Part shown: piece after piece, positions 37,236 through 46,531 of the stretch | Layout: the number at the start of each line of letters is the position of its first letter | Numbering within the stretch: the first letter of the stretch is position 1 | Source: Oscillibacter faecalis_A | GTDB taxonomy: Bacteria; Bacillota; Clostridia; Oscillospirales; Oscillospiraceae | DNA: 64,000 nucleotides | NCBI RefSeq assembly: GCF_029218125.1 | Contig: NZ_JARFXX010000005.1 | Coordinates: 62,001-126,000 of the forward strand | Reading direction: 5' to 3' | The notes under the pieces: model-generated | Database searches by the model: none | Told to the model about the DNA's origin: nothing | The model's input: the letters and a program-made list of their open reading frames with translations, nothing else | Position numbers and translations under genes: made by a program

Positions 37236-38444
37236 ATGGAAGAAATCAAGAAAAAGCTGTTTGCGGCGGAGGACGCCCATAAAGAATGGTTTGAGGAGAT
37301 CAGCCGCACGGTGTTTCAGCACCCGGAGCTGGGCGACCGGGAATTTTTCTCCTCACAATATCTGGCCGACGAGATGCGGAAGGCGGGCTTCCGGGTGGAA
37401 AAGCCCTACTGCGGTATGGAGACCGCGTTCCGCTGTGAGCTCGGCGAAGCGGGTGAGGGCCCCACGGTGGCGTTTCTGGCGGAGTATGACGCCCTGCCCG
37501 GCTACGGTCCCAACGGCGACCAGAACGGCCATGCCTGCGGCCACAACTGGATCGCGGCCAGCACCTTTGCCGCCTGCGTGGCCCTGAAGGAGCTGAAGGA
37601 ACAGGTGGGCTTCCCCGGCAGAATCGTCTATATGGGTACGCCGGCGGAGGAGACCACCAGCGGGAAGATCACCCTGATTGACCGGGGTGCTTTCCGGGAT
37701 ATTGACGCCGTATACCAGATGCACCTGGGTGAGACGAACCGGGTGGACAGCGCGGCGCTGGCCATGACCATTCTGCAATTTGAGTTCTTCGGCCTTGCGG
37801 CCCACGCCGCCGGCGCGCCGGAGAAGGGCATCAACGCGCTGGATGGCTGCATTCTTACCTTTAACGGCATCAACGCCCTGCGCCAGCACGTTACCAGCGA
37901 TGTCCGCATCCACGGCATCATCAAGGATGGCGGCAAGGCGTGCAACATTGTGCCTGACCACGCGCTGATGGAGATTTATGTCCGGGCGGCGGACAAGAAC
38001 TATCTGGAAACCGTCATCGAAAAGGTCTGCAACTGCGCCCGGGGCGCGTCCTTGATGACCGGCGCCCGGGTGGAGGTCACCCGGGACAAGTACACCACCT
38101 ATGATATCCGCAACAACCCCCTGCTGGTGAAGCTGCTGGTGGAAAACCTTCACAGCCTCGGCATCACCCCCTTGCCCACGGCGGACCCGCTCCGCACGGC
38201 GGGGAGTACGGATATCGGCAACGTTTCCTATGAGGTCCCCACCTGCTACACCTACATGGGGACCATTGAGGCCGGCGCCGGTCCCGCCCGCACCCATGAG
38301 GCGGCGTTTCTGGATGTGGCGGACTCGGACATCGCCCACCGGCTGCTGCATCAGGGCGCCAAGGCCATGGCCGCGTCCGCGCTGGACCTCTACCTCCGCC
38401 CAGAGCTGGTGGCGGAGCTGAAAAAAACGAAGTACCCGCTGTAA
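37236..38444 (+). CDS. M20-family amidohydrolase (AbgB/aminoacylase-like)
   Basis: 402 aa from ATG at 37236 after AAAGGGAGAG. Metal motifs: ALPGYGPNGDQNGHACGHNW, MGTPAEETTSGK (Glu-Glu), QMHLGETN and FFGLAAHAAGAPEKG in the lid. Family members remove acyl groups from amino acids or split p-aminobenzoyl-glutamate. First gene of the T-box operon, so a role in releasing methionine or a precursor from an N-acyl derivative is a fair guess. Confidence 0.9.
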   Translation: MEEIKKKLFAAEDAHKEWFEEISRTVFQHPELGDREFFSSQYLADEMRKAGFRVEKPYCGMETAFRCELGEAGEGPTVAFLAEYDALPGYGPNGDQNGHACGHNWIAASTFAACVALKELKEQVGFPGRIVYMGTPAEETTSGKITLIDRGAFRDIDAVYQMHLGETNRVDSAALAMTILQFEFFGLAAHAAGAPEKGINALDGCILTFNGINALRQHVTSDVRIHGIIKDGGKACNIVPDHALMEIYVRAADKNYLETVIEKVCNCARGASLMTGARVEVTRDKYTTYDIRNNPLLVKLLVENLHSLGITPLPTADPLRTAGSTDIGNVSYEVPTCYTYMGTIEAGAGPARTHEAAFLDVADSDIAHRLLHQGAKAMAASALDLYLRPELVAELKKTKYPL

Positions 38445-38481
38445 ACAAAAATTAAAATAAAAAATTTGGGAGGAAATTCCG

Positions 38482-39351
38482 ATGAAAAAGAAAAACTGGT
38501 TTGCCCTGCTGCTCACCGCAGCGCTGTCTTTGTCCCTGTTGACCGGCTGCGGCGGCAGCTCCAAGCAGTCCGAAGCCGCCTCCGGCGACAACAGCGCCGA
38601 CGCTCCCGCCGCCAGCGAAAGCCGGCTGGACAAGGTGCTGGCGGCCGGAAAGATCACCAACGTCTGTGAGCCCTATTTTGCCCCCTATGAGTTCATTGAC
38701 AACACCAAGTCCGGTCAGGAGCAGTTCCTGGGCGCCGATATGGAGCTGGCCCGGTACATCGCCAAGGAACTGGGCGTGGAGCTGGAGATCGTGCCGCTGG
38801 AGTGGAGCGCCGTGCTGACGGGCGTTGGCGCGGGCAAGTACGATATGGCTGTGGCCGGCATGGCCTATACCCCGGAGCGGGCGGAGACCATGGCTATGTC
38901 CAAGGTCTATAAGCCCGGCGGGGATCAGGGTCTGCTGGTCCCGGCGGACAAGGTGGATGAGTACACCTCTCTTGCTGATTTTGCCGGTAAGAAGGTGGGC
39001 TTCCAGAGCGGCACCGTGCAGGAGCAGAACGTGCTGACCCAGCTGCCCGACTCCGAGCCTGTTACGTTTGACATCATCCAGAACGCCGTGCTGGCGCTGG
39101 ACAGCGGCAAGGTGGATGCGGTGTCCGTGTCCATTGCCAACGGTGAGATGTTTGTTTCCACCAATCCCAAGCTGGCGGTTTCCACCGTTCAGTTTGACAA
39201 CAGCCAGAACGGCAACGTCATCGGCTTCCCCAAGGGCGAAACCGAGCTGGTGGACGCCGTAAACAAGATCATTGACGAGGTGCTGGAGCAGGGCTTGTAT
39301 GACCAGTGGCTGGAGGAAGCCACGGTCGAGGCCGAAAATCTGGGCCTGTAA
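38482..39351 (+). CDS. Polar amino-acid ABC transporter, substrate-binding lipoprotein
   Basis: 289 aa. The lipobox is LSLLTGCGG; the family-3 solute-binding fold has LGADMELARYIAKELGVELE, DMAVAGMAYTPERAETMAMS and VGFQSGTVQEQNV. It captures the amino acid outside the membrane and passes it to the permease (39379) and ATPase (40040). The substrate is inferred from the T-box to be methionine or a related compound. Confidence 0.93.
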   Translation: MKKKNWFALLLTAALSLSLLTGCGGSSKQSEAASGDNSADAPAASESRLDKVLAAGKITNVCEPYFAPYEFIDNTKSGQEQFLGADMELARYIAKELGVELEIVPLEWSAVLTGVGAGKYDMAVAGMAYTPERAETMAMSKVYKPGGDQGLLVPADKVDEYTSLADFAGKKVGFQSGTVQEQNVLTQLPDSEPVTFDIIQNAVLALDSGKVDAVSVSIANGEMFVSTNPKLAVSTVQFDNSQNGNVIGFPKGETELVDAVNKIIDEVLEQGLYDQWLEEATVEAENLGL

Positions 39352-39378
39352 GATCAGGCCGCCGGGAGGGGAATTACA

Positions 39379-40050
39379 TTGCTTTCATTTATAGAAAATA
39401 TCGGCCTGATTTTGCAGCGCTACGGCGCCGTATTCGCACAGGGCCTCTGGAATACACTGTGGCTATCGTTTGTATCCGTGTTTTTTGGTACTTTTCTGGG
39501 TATTCTGGTGGCGCTGGGTAAGCTCTCTCGGCACAAGCTGCTCAACGGTGTGGTGAGCACCTATATTGAGATCATCCGGGGTACCCCGATTTTGCTTCAG
39601 CTTTATTTCTTCTGGCTGGCTCTGCCGAATATTCTGCCGAGCATTTCGGATACGACCTGCATTTTAAGCGCACTGGTGGTGAATGCCAGCGCCTATATCG
39701 CGGAGGTCATCCGGGCGGGCATTCAGGCAGTGGACGCCGGACAGCGGGAGGCGTCCCTCAGCCTTGGCATGACGGAGCGGGCCATTATGACAAAGGTCAT
39801 TTTCCCGCAGGCCATCAAGAACATTCTGCCGGCGCTGGGTAACGAGGTCATTGTGATGATCAAGCAGACGTCCCTGGCCTCCGTGTTCTTCTTCGGCGAG
39901 CTGATGACCGCCTATAAGCAGGTGCAGTCCACCACGTTCCTTGCGCTGGAGCCGCTGACCATTTCCGGCTTGATCTACCTGTTCCTGACGGTGACGCTCT
40001 CCCGCATCACCCGCCACTTTGAAAAGAGGATGAAGCAGAATGAACGATAA
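39379..40050 (+). CDS. Amino-acid ABC transporter permease
   Basis: 223 aa, HisM/GlnP type. Five helices or so, beginning RYGAVFAQGLWNTLWLSFVS; EIIRGTPILLQLYFFWLALP is the conserved RGTP segment and REASLSLGMTERAIMTKVIF the EAA loop that contacts the ATPase. It starts at TTG (39379) after GGGAGGGG and overlaps the ATPase gene by 11 nt. Confidence 0.94.
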   Translation: MLSFIENIGLILQRYGAVFAQGLWNTLWLSFVSVFFGTFLGILVALGKLSRHKLLNGVVSTYIEIIRGTPILLQLYFFWLALPNILPSISDTTCILSALVVNASAYIAEVIRAGIQAVDAGQREASLSLGMTERAIMTKVIFPQAIKNILPALGNEVIVMIKQTSLASVFFFGELMTAYKQVQSTTFLALEPLTISGLIYLFLTVTLSRITRHFEKRMKQNER

Positions 40051-40786
40051 AAATGTAATTCTTCAGGTACGGGGCCTGCAAAAAAACTTTGGCGAGCTGG
40101 AGGTACTCAAGGGCCTTGATCTGGACATTCACGAGGGCGAGGTCATTTCTATCATCGGCCCCTCCGGCTGCGGCAAGTCCACCTTCCTTCGGTGCCTGAA
40201 TCTGCTGGAGAAGCCGGACGGCGGCTCCATTTGCTTTGAGGGACAGGAGGTGACCGGGGCCAAGACCGATGTGACCGCCTACCGCCGGAGAATCGGCATG
40301 GCGTTCCAGCACTTCAACGTATTTCCCCATCTGACGGTTTTGAATAACGTAACGCTTGCCCCGGTGAGCAACAAGATGATGACGGAGGCACAGGCTGTTG
40401 AAAAGGCCAAGGTCCTGCTGGACCGCGTGGGCCTTGGCGACAAGCTGGACGAGTACCCCACGAAGCTCTCCGGCGGACAGAAGCAGCGCCTTGCCATTGT
40501 CCGGGCTCTTGCACTGGAGCCGCAGGTGATTCTCTTTGACGAACCCACCTCCGCGCTGGACCCGGAAATGGTCATGGAGGTGCTGGATGTGATTCGGGAG
40601 CTGGCGGAGTCCGGCATGACGATTTTGATTGTGACCCACGAGATGGGCTATGCCCGGGAGGTCAGCGACCGCGTCCTCTTTATGTACGGCGGGCAGATCG
40701 CGGAGTCCGGCACGCCGGAGGAGGTCTTTGACCACACGAAGACCGAGCGGGCCAAGGATTTCTTCCGCAAGGTCATCCATTCCTGA
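40040..40786 (+). CDS. Amino-acid ABC transporter ATP-binding protein
   Basis: 248 aa. Walker A is GPSGCGKSTFLRCLNLLEKP, the Q-loop FQHFNVFPHLTVLNN, the signature LSGGQKQRLAIVRALALEP, Walker B VILFDEPTSALDPEMVMEVL and the switch His THEMGYAREV. GlnQ/HisP class. Third component of the transporter encoded here. Confidence 0.97.
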   Translation: MNDKNVILQVRGLQKNFGELEVLKGLDLDIHEGEVISIIGPSGCGKSTFLRCLNLLEKPDGGSICFEGQEVTGAKTDVTAYRRRIGMAFQHFNVFPHLTVLNNVTLAPVSNKMMTEAQAVEKAKVLLDRVGLGDKLDEYPTKLSGGQKQRLAIVRALALEPQVILFDEPTSALDPEMVMEVLDVIRELAESGMTILIVTHEMGYAREVSDRVLFMYGGQIAESGTPEEVFDHTKTERAKDFFRKVIHS

Positions 40787-40813
40787 TTTTTAACTGCAAA
40801 AGGAGTATTGAAA

Positions 40814-41770
40814 ATGCGTATTTCTCTGGAAGAGACTCTGAAAAAGGCCGGCGGCATTCTGGTGATCGACGGTTCCATGGCCACAGCGCTGGAGGGCCTT
40901 GGCTGCGATTTGAACAATTCCCTGTGGACCGCGAAGGCGCTGGAACGGCAGCCGGAGCTGGTGAAGCAGGTGCATCTGGACTATTTCCGCGCCGGTGCGG
41001 ACTGCGGCATTACGTGCAGCTATCAGGCCACGATTCCGGGCCTGAAAAAGAACGGCTGCTCCGAGGCGGAGGCGGAGGCTCTGATTGTCCGCTCCGTGGA
41101 GATTTTTAACGAGGTGCGGGAGAACTGGTGGCAGAACGAGGGTAAGGCGCAGGGCCGTGTCTATCCCCTTTGCCTTGCCGGTATCGGTCCCTACGGCGCG
41201 TATCTGGCAAACGGCGCGGAATACCGGGGCCGTTACGGCGTTTCCAAGGAGGTGCTGCGCCAGTTCCATGCCCGCCGGATGGAGCTGCTGTGGAACGCCG
41301 GGGCCGACCTGCTGCTCATCGAGACCCAGCCCTCCCTGCAGGAGGCGCTGCTGGAGGCCGATCTGGCCGAGCAGATGGGAGCGGATTACTGGGTCAGCTT
41401 TACCTGCGGGGACGATACCCACACATGGGAGGGCGATGACATCCGGGACTGCGCCAAGGCGCTGTCCGAAAATCATCCCCACCTGAAGATGATCGGCGTG
41501 AACTGCGTGGCGCCCCATCTGGTGTCCGGGCTGGTGGAGAAGCTGAAGGCAAGCTGTGATCTGCCTATCGGCGTGTATCCCAACTCCGGCGAGACCTATG
41601 ACCCCATCACGAAAACATGGTCCGGTCCCAAGGATGGTGTCCGTTTCGGGGACTATGCCTATCAGTGGATGGAGGCGGGGGTCTCCGCCATCGGCGGCTG
41701 CTGCCAGACGGTAGCCGACCACATTCGTCAGGTCACGGAGGCCCGGAAGCGCTTTTTGAAGCGCGGATGA
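40814..41770 (+). CDS. mmuM: Homocysteine S-methyltransferase
   Basis: 318 aa from ATG at 40814; a TTG 6 nt earlier is too near AGGAG. LVIDGSMATALEGLGCDLNN, TCSYQATIPGLKKNGCSEAE and the zinc Cys residues in IGVNCVAPHL and IGGCCQTVADHIRQV are diagnostic. It transfers methyl from S-methylmethionine (or SAM) to homocysteine to make methionine. Last gene of the operon; it is the main support for a methionine-specific T-box. Terminator at 41785-41818. Confidence 0.95.
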   Translation: MRISLEETLKKAGGILVIDGSMATALEGLGCDLNNSLWTAKALERQPELVKQVHLDYFRAGADCGITCSYQATIPGLKKNGCSEAEAEALIVRSVEIFNEVRENWWQNEGKAQGRVYPLCLAGIGPYGAYLANGAEYRGRYGVSKEVLRQFHARRMELLWNAGADLLLIETQPSLQEALLEADLAEQMGADYWVSFTCGDDTHTWEGDDIRDCAKALSENHPHLKMIGVNCVAPHLVSGLVEKLKASCDLPIGVYPNSGETYDPITKTWSGPKDGVRFGDYAYQWMEAGVSAIGGCCQTVADHIRQVTEARKRFLKRG

Positions 41771-41784
41771 GGCAAGCAAAAATA

Positions 41785-41818
41785 AAAAAGAGCAGGCGTA
41801 CATACGCCTGCTCTTTTT
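41785..41818. terminator. Bidirectional terminator after mmuM
   Basis: AAAAAGAGCAGGCGTA-CA-TACGCCTGCTCTTTTT, usable from both sides. Confidence 0.93.
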
Positions 41819-41833
41819 ATTATGTGGGTATTT

Positions 41834-42415
41834 TCATTTTTTGAAAAAGTGAAAATCGCAGCAATCGCCGCCGTAGCCCAGCGTTTGGGTGCGGGCAAAG
41901 CCCAGCTTCCTCAGTCCACCGTAGGCCACGTTATCCACCTCGCAGAACAGGGGGCACAGCTCCGCGCAGCCGTTTTCCACGCAGGCCGTGTGCCAGAGGC
42001 ACTTTTTCATCGTGACCTCAAAGTGGTCTTTACCGTGGGACTGCGTGCTCTCCCACAAATCGCTCTTTCGCACCACCCGCAGAAAAATGCGGCTATACAG
42101 GAAGTAAAAGCCAGGAATGGCCTCCATTTTTGCCGTGGAGGAATGCTTTTCCGGTGCAACGATCTCAAGCATATAGGCCCGCATGGTCTTGTAGGCGTCC
42201 TCGTGGGGAAAGTGCTCCGAGAGCGCCTTGTACAGCGCGACGCGGGGGAGAATCGTCTCGGTCAGCGTTTTCATCTGATTGGGCGACTTGCCCTCCGTGC
42301 GGGCGATACACCCTTGGAGCAGCGCCTCCTGCCGCTCAAACAGCGTACTGTCACTGTCTCCGCCGAATTTTTCGCTTAAAAATGCCCTGATCTGCTGTTG
42401 CTGCTTGATCTGCAT
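41834..42415 (-). CDS. L-2-amino-thiazoline-4-carboxylic acid hydrolase-like protein
   Basis: 193 aa. The C-terminal half (TMKKCLWHTACVENGCAELC, PLFCEVDNVAYGGLRKLGFA, QTLGYGGDCCDFHF) is the Cys-rich conserved block of the ATC-hydrolase family. The N-terminal half is helical. The biochemical role of most members is untested; the Cys/His/Asp set may bind iron or zinc. It is probably cotranscribed with the upstream DAHP synthase gene (51-bp gap). Confidence 0.85.
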   Translation of the reverse strand: MQIKQQQQIRAFLSEKFGGDSDSTLFERQEALLQGCIARTEGKSPNQMKTLTETILPRVALYKALSEHFPHEDAYKTMRAYMLEIVAPEKHSSTAKMEAIPGFYFLYSRIFLRVVRKSDLWESTQSHGKDHFEVTMKKCLWHTACVENGCAELCPLFCEVDNVAYGGLRKLGFARTQTLGYGGDCCDFHFFKK

Positions 42416-42466
42416 GGCTGCGATGCCTCTTTCAACTTTGCGTATTTGATCGGAAAGCGTGGGGCG

Positions 42467-43501
42467 TTACAGCGCCTCGGCCAGCTCCAGCACCAGCCGC
42501 TCCGACTTTTCCCAGCCGAGGCAGGCATCGGTGATGCTCTTGCCGTAAACGCCCTCGTTGATTTTCTGATTGCCGTCCTCAATGTAGCTTTCAATCATCA
42601 GGCCCTTCACCAGACCGTGAATGTCCGCAGAATGGCGCATGGAGTGAAGTACCTCCTTGGCAATGCGAATCTGCTCCAGATACTGTTTGCCGGAGTTGGC
42701 ATGGTTGCAGTCCACAATGCAGGCCGGATTCTTAAAGCCCCGCTCTGCATACAGCTTATGGAGCTGCACCAAATCCTCATAGTGGTAGTTGGGGCGGCTC
42801 TCGCCCCGCTCGTTCACATAGCCCCGCATAATGGCGTGGGTGTAGGAGTTGCCGCTGGTCTCCACTTCCCAGCCGCGATAGAGGAACGTATGGTCGCCCA
42901 TGGCGGCGTAAATGGAATTCATCATCACGCTCAGGTCGCCGCCGGTGGGGTTTTTCATGCCCACGGGCACATCAATGCCGCTGGCCACCAGCCGGTGCTG
43001 CTGGTTTTCCACCGAGCGGGCGCCCACGGCCACATAGCCCAAAATGTCGGAGAGATAGCGGTAATTTTCAGGATAGAGCATCTCGTCCGCACAGGCAAAG
43101 CCCGTTTCCTCCACGGCCCGGGTGTGGAGGCGGCGGATGGCGATGATGCCCTCCAGCATATCCGGCTTTTTGCTGGGGTCGGGCTGGTGAAGCATTCCCT
43201 TGTAGCCCGCGCCGTTGGTGCGGGGTTTGTTGGTATAAATGCGGGGGACGATGAGAATTTTATCCTTCACCTGCTCCTGCAGGGGGACAAGGCGGTAGAT
43301 GTAGTCCATAACGCTGTCCTCGCGGTCGGCGGAGCAGGGACCGATCATGAGCATCAGCCGGGAATCCCGCCCATCCAAAATGGCGCGCATTTCCTCAACG
43401 CGGGCCGCACGGGCCGCAGAGACGCGCTCCGACAGGGGGAACTCCTTCTTGATGTCCATGGGAATCGGCAGTTTGCGGATGAAGCGGGCATTTTGCTGCA
43501 T
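42467..43501 (-). CDS. aroG: 3-deoxy-7-phosphoheptulonate synthase (class I, AroG type)
   Basis: 344 aa from ATG at 43501, after AGGAGC; a much longer frame exists upstream but lacks a start signal. LMLMIGPCSADREDSVMDYI, VPRIYTNKPRTNGAGYKGML, SVENQQHRLVASGIDVPVGM (with KNPTGGD) and VDCNHANSGKQYLEQ are conserved. It condenses PEP and erythrose 4-phosphate at the entry of aromatic amino-acid synthesis. The feedback amino acid (Phe or Tyr) cannot be told from this sequence alone. Confidence 0.96.
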   Translation of the reverse strand: MQQNARFIRKLPIPMDIKKEFPLSERVSAARAARVEEMRAILDGRDSRLMLMIGPCSADREDSVMDYIYRLVPLQEQVKDKILIVPRIYTNKPRTNGAGYKGMLHQPDPSKKPDMLEGIIAIRRLHTRAVEETGFACADEMLYPENYRYLSDILGYVAVGARSVENQQHRLVASGIDVPVGMKNPTGGDLSVMMNSIYAAMGDHTFLYRGWEVETSGNSYTHAIMRGYVNERGESRPNYHYEDLVQLHKLYAERGFKNPACIVDCNHANSGKQYLEQIRIAKEVLHSMRHSADIHGLVKGLMIESYIEDGNQKINEGVYGKSITDACLGWEKSERLVLELAEAL

Positions 43502-43813
43502 GATGGATGCTCCTTTTGCTATTTTTAATGTTGCTCCTATTTTACAGCGTTCCCCCGCAGACCACAAGCGCGATTTCGCGGTGATTTGTCCATTTTTTCG
43601 CCCCGCGAGGGGACAAAATCTGCCGAATCCGCCAAGAGGCGGCCCGGCCGCCGGGAAAATGCTGATAATGCCCGGTGAAGTGAAAGACTTTTTCGGTACA
43701 CTGAGCGATGGCATGCTGTCGCCCTTTTTGCGCGGTTTTCGGGGAAGCGTGGCGGACTTTTGACAAAAAATCGCCGAAACAGCGGTTTTTTGCAACAAAT
43801 TTTCAAACCCCTA

Positions 43814-43863
43814 TTGACATGGTAGGAGTTAAGATGTAAAATCCCTACTTGCAAAGTGGGTAA
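43814..43863 (+). promoter_or_regulatory. Promoter and probable Rrf2 operator of the suf operon
   Basis: TTGACA (43814-43819), 17-nt spacer, TAAAAT (43837-43842). An imperfect dyad (ATCCCTACTT-GC-AAAGTGGGTAAT) overlaps and follows the -10, as expected for autorepression by the Rrf2/IscR-type regulator encoded next. The rest of the 43502-43884 gap holds no gene. Confidence 0.65.
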
Positions 43864-43884
43864 TTACGGCGGGAGGTGTCGGTC

Positions 43885-44331
43885 ATGATGGTTTCGTCCA
43901 AGGGGCGCTACGCCCTGCGGGTCATGCTGGACATGGCGGAGCAGGGGGACGGTGCTTGGCTGCGGCTCAGCGACATTGCCCAGCGGCAGCAGCTCTCCAA
44001 AAAATATTTGGAGAGCATCATGGCGGCGCTGAGCCGGGCGGGGTTGGTGGAAAGCTCCGTGGGTAAGGCGGGCGGCTACCGGCTGACCCGTCCGCCGGAG
44101 GAATACCCGGTGGGGGAGATTCTGCGGGCGGCAGAGGGCGACCTGTGCGCGGTATCGTGTATCTCTGAGGAAAAGGCGGGCTGCGGAAGCGTCTGCGACT
44201 GCGGCACACGCTCTTTCTGGCAGGGGCTGGAGGCGCAGATCAACACCTATGTGGACCATTACACGTTGGCACAATTCATGCATTCAGGGGAAAAATCAAC
44301 GGGCCGCTCCTGCGGCGCGGAAGGAGAATAA
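43885..44331 (+). CDS. Rrf2-family regulator (IscR-like)
   Basis: 148 aa from ATG at 43885, 8 nt after GGGAGG. MVSSKGRYALRVMLDMAEQG is the Rrf2 winged-helix start; SKKYLESIMAALSRAGLVES and VGKAGGYRLTRPPEEYPVG follow. Three Cys in the effector loop (CGSVCDCG) can hold an Fe-S cluster, as in IscR. First gene of the suf operon and probably its autoregulated repressor. Confidence 0.94.
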   Translation: MMVSSKGRYALRVMLDMAEQGDGAWLRLSDIAQRQQLSKKYLESIMAALSRAGLVESSVGKAGGYRLTRPPEEYPVGEILRAAEGDLCAVSCISEEKAGCGSVCDCGTRSFWQGLEAQINTYVDHYTLAQFMHSGEKSTGRSCGAEGE

Positions 44332-44337
44332 GGCAGT

Positions 44338-45084
44338 ATGAGGAAAGCACTTTTGGAAATCAAGGACCTGCACGTGCGGGTGGAGGACAAGGAAATTCTG
44401 CACGGTGTCGATTTGACGGTGGGCGCGGACGAGACCCACGTGCTTATGGGCCCCAACGGCACCGGCAAGTCCACGCTGGGCTATGCCATTACCGGCAACC
44501 CGGCCTACAGCGTGACGGCGGGCAGCATTCTGTTTGACGGAGAGGACATCACGGCGCTGCCGGTGAACGAACGGGCGAAGAAGGGCATTTTCCTGTCCTT
44601 CCAGAATCCGCTGGAGGTTCCCGGTGTGACCCTCAGCGCCTTTATCCGCAGCGCGCTGGAGCAGAAGACCGGCAGCCGTCTGCGGCTGTGGGACTTTAAA
44701 AAGCAGCTCAAGGAGACCATGGCGCTGCTGAACATGGACGAGAGCTACGCCGAGCGGGACCTGAACGTGGGCTTCTCCGGCGGCGAGAAGAAAAAGGCGG
44801 AGATTCTGCAGATGCTGATGCTGGAGCCGAAGCTGGCTATTCTGGACGAGACGGATTCCGGTCTGGATGTGGACGCGGTGCGGACTGTCAGCGAGGGCGT
44901 GCGGCTGTTCCGGGAGCGGACCCACGGCTCCCTGCTCATCATCACCCACTCCACCCGGATCTTGGAGGCGCTGCATGTAGACGCGGCCCATGTGATGGAG
45001 GAGGGCGTCATCGTCCGCAACGGCGGCGCCGAGCTGGTAGAGGAGATCAATGAAAAGGGCTTCGGCAGCCTGAAGGAAGACTGA
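44338..45084 (+). CDS. sufC: Fe-S cluster assembly ATPase SufC
   Basis: 248 aa ABC-type ATPase. Walker A is MGPNGTGKSTLGYAITGNPA, the signature LNVGFSGGEKKKAEILQMLM, Walker B KLAILDETDSGLDVDAVR. It works in the soluble SufBCD scaffold. It follows the regulator by 6 bp. Confidence 0.97.
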   Translation: MRKALLEIKDLHVRVEDKEILHGVDLTVGADETHVLMGPNGTGKSTLGYAITGNPAYSVTAGSILFDGEDITALPVNERAKKGIFLSFQNPLEVPGVTLSAFIRSALEQKTGSRLRLWDFKKQLKETMALLNMDESYAERDLNVGFSGGEKKKAEILQMLMLEPKLAILDETDSGLDVDAVRTVSEGVRLFRERTHGSLLIITHSTRILEALHVDAAHVMEEGVIVRNGGAELVEEINEKGFGSLKED

Positions 45085-45101
45085 GGCAGGAGGCTCCTGA
45101 T

Positions 45102-46517
45102 ATGGCAGATTTGAAAGAGAAAACCTATGTGGAGGATGTAGACCGCAGCGTTTACGATATCCGGGACGAGGAGCATGACGCCTACCGCTTGGAGACCGGC
45201 CTGACGCCGGAGATCGTGGAAAAACTCTCCAAGGAAAAGGACGATCCGGCGTGGATGCAGCAGTTCCGGCTGGAATCCCTCCAGATTTACAACGAAATGA
45301 AGATCCCCGATTGGGGTCCCTCTATCGAGGGCCTCGATATGGACCACATCGCCACCTATGTCCGCCCCAACACGAAAATGCGGAATGACTGGAAGGATGT
45401 GCCGGAGGACATCAAGGAGACCTTTGAGCGCCTCGGTATCCCCCAGGCGGAGCGGAAGTCCCTGGCCGGTGTGGGCGCGCAGTACGATTCCGAGCTGGTA
45501 TACCACAATGTCAAGGACTCCGTGGCGGCGGAGGGCGTGGTGTATACCGACATGGAAAGCGCCCTGAAGGGCGAGTATGCCGATATGGTGCGCAAGTATT
45601 TCATGAAGCTGGTGACGCCCCATGACCACAAGTTCGCGGCGCTTCACGGCGCGGTGTGGTCCGGCGGCTCCTTTGTGTATGTACCCAAGGGCGTGCACCT
45701 GTCCATTCCCCTGCAATCCTATTTCCGCCTCAACGCCAAGGGGGCGGGACAGTTTGAGCACACCCTCATCATTGTGGACGAGGGGGCCAGCCTCCACTTT
45801 ATCGAGGGCTGCTCCGCTCCGAAGTACAACGTGGCGAACCTCCACGCCGGCTGCGTGGAGCTGTACGTGAAAAAGGGTGCCAAGCTCCGCTACTCCACCA
45901 TTGAAAACTGGTCCAAGAATATGTACAACCTGAATACAAAGCGGGCTCTGGTAGAGGAGGGCGGCGTCATCGAGTGGGTGTCCGGTTCCTTCGGCTCCCA
46001 TGTGGGCTGCCTGTACCCCATGAGCATTTTGAAGGGCGATAATTCCCGGATGGAGTTCACCGGCGTAACGTTTGCCGGTGCCGGACAAAATCTGGACACC
46101 GGCGCCAAGGTGGTCCATGTAGGCAAAAACACCAGCTCCTATATGAACACCCGCTCCATCAGCAAGAGCGGCGGCATCAGCACCTTCCGCAGCAGCGTGG
46201 TGGTGGAAAAGGGCGCGAAGGGCGCCAAGTCCGCCGTGTCCTGCCAGTCGCTGATGCTGGATTCCGAGTCCCGCTCCGATACTATCCCCGCCATGGACAT
46301 CCGCACAAAGGATGCTGCCATCGGCCACGAGGCCAAGATCGGCGCTATCAGCAATGAGGCGGTGTTCTACCTCATGAGCCGGGGCATGAGTGAGGAGGAC
46401 GCCCGGGCGATGATTGTCAGCGGCTTTGCAGACAATGTTTCCAAGGAGCTGCCGCTGGAATACGCCGTGGAGATGAACAACCTGATTCGCCTTGAGATGA
46501 AGGGCAGCATCGGGTGA
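45102..46517 (+). CDS. sufB: Fe-S cluster assembly protein SufB
   Basis: 471 aa. GVGAQYDSELVYHNVKDSVA, GGSFVYVPKGVHLSIPLQSY, HFIEGCSAPKYNVANLHAGC (conserved Cys region) and the end of the beta-helix with IGHEAKIGAISNEAVFYLMS are typical. It is the scaffold on which the cluster is built, with SufC and SufD. Confidence 0.98.
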   Translation: MADLKEKTYVEDVDRSVYDIRDEEHDAYRLETGLTPEIVEKLSKEKDDPAWMQQFRLESLQIYNEMKIPDWGPSIEGLDMDHIATYVRPNTKMRNDWKDVPEDIKETFERLGIPQAERKSLAGVGAQYDSELVYHNVKDSVAAEGVVYTDMESALKGEYADMVRKYFMKLVTPHDHKFAALHGAVWSGGSFVYVPKGVHLSIPLQSYFRLNAKGAGQFEHTLIIVDEGASLHFIEGCSAPKYNVANLHAGCVELYVKKGAKLRYSTIENWSKNMYNLNTKRALVEEGGVIEWVSGSFGSHVGCLYPMSILKGDNSRMEFTGVTFAGAGQNLDTGAKVVHVGKNTSSYMNTRSISKSGGISTFRSSVVVEKGAKGAKSAVSCQSLMLDSESRSDTIPAMDIRTKDAAIGHEAKIGAISNEAVFYLMSRGMSEEDARAMIVSGFADNVSKELPLEYAVEMNNLIRLEMKGSIG

Positions 46518-46531
46518 GAGGAGTTAGCAGT

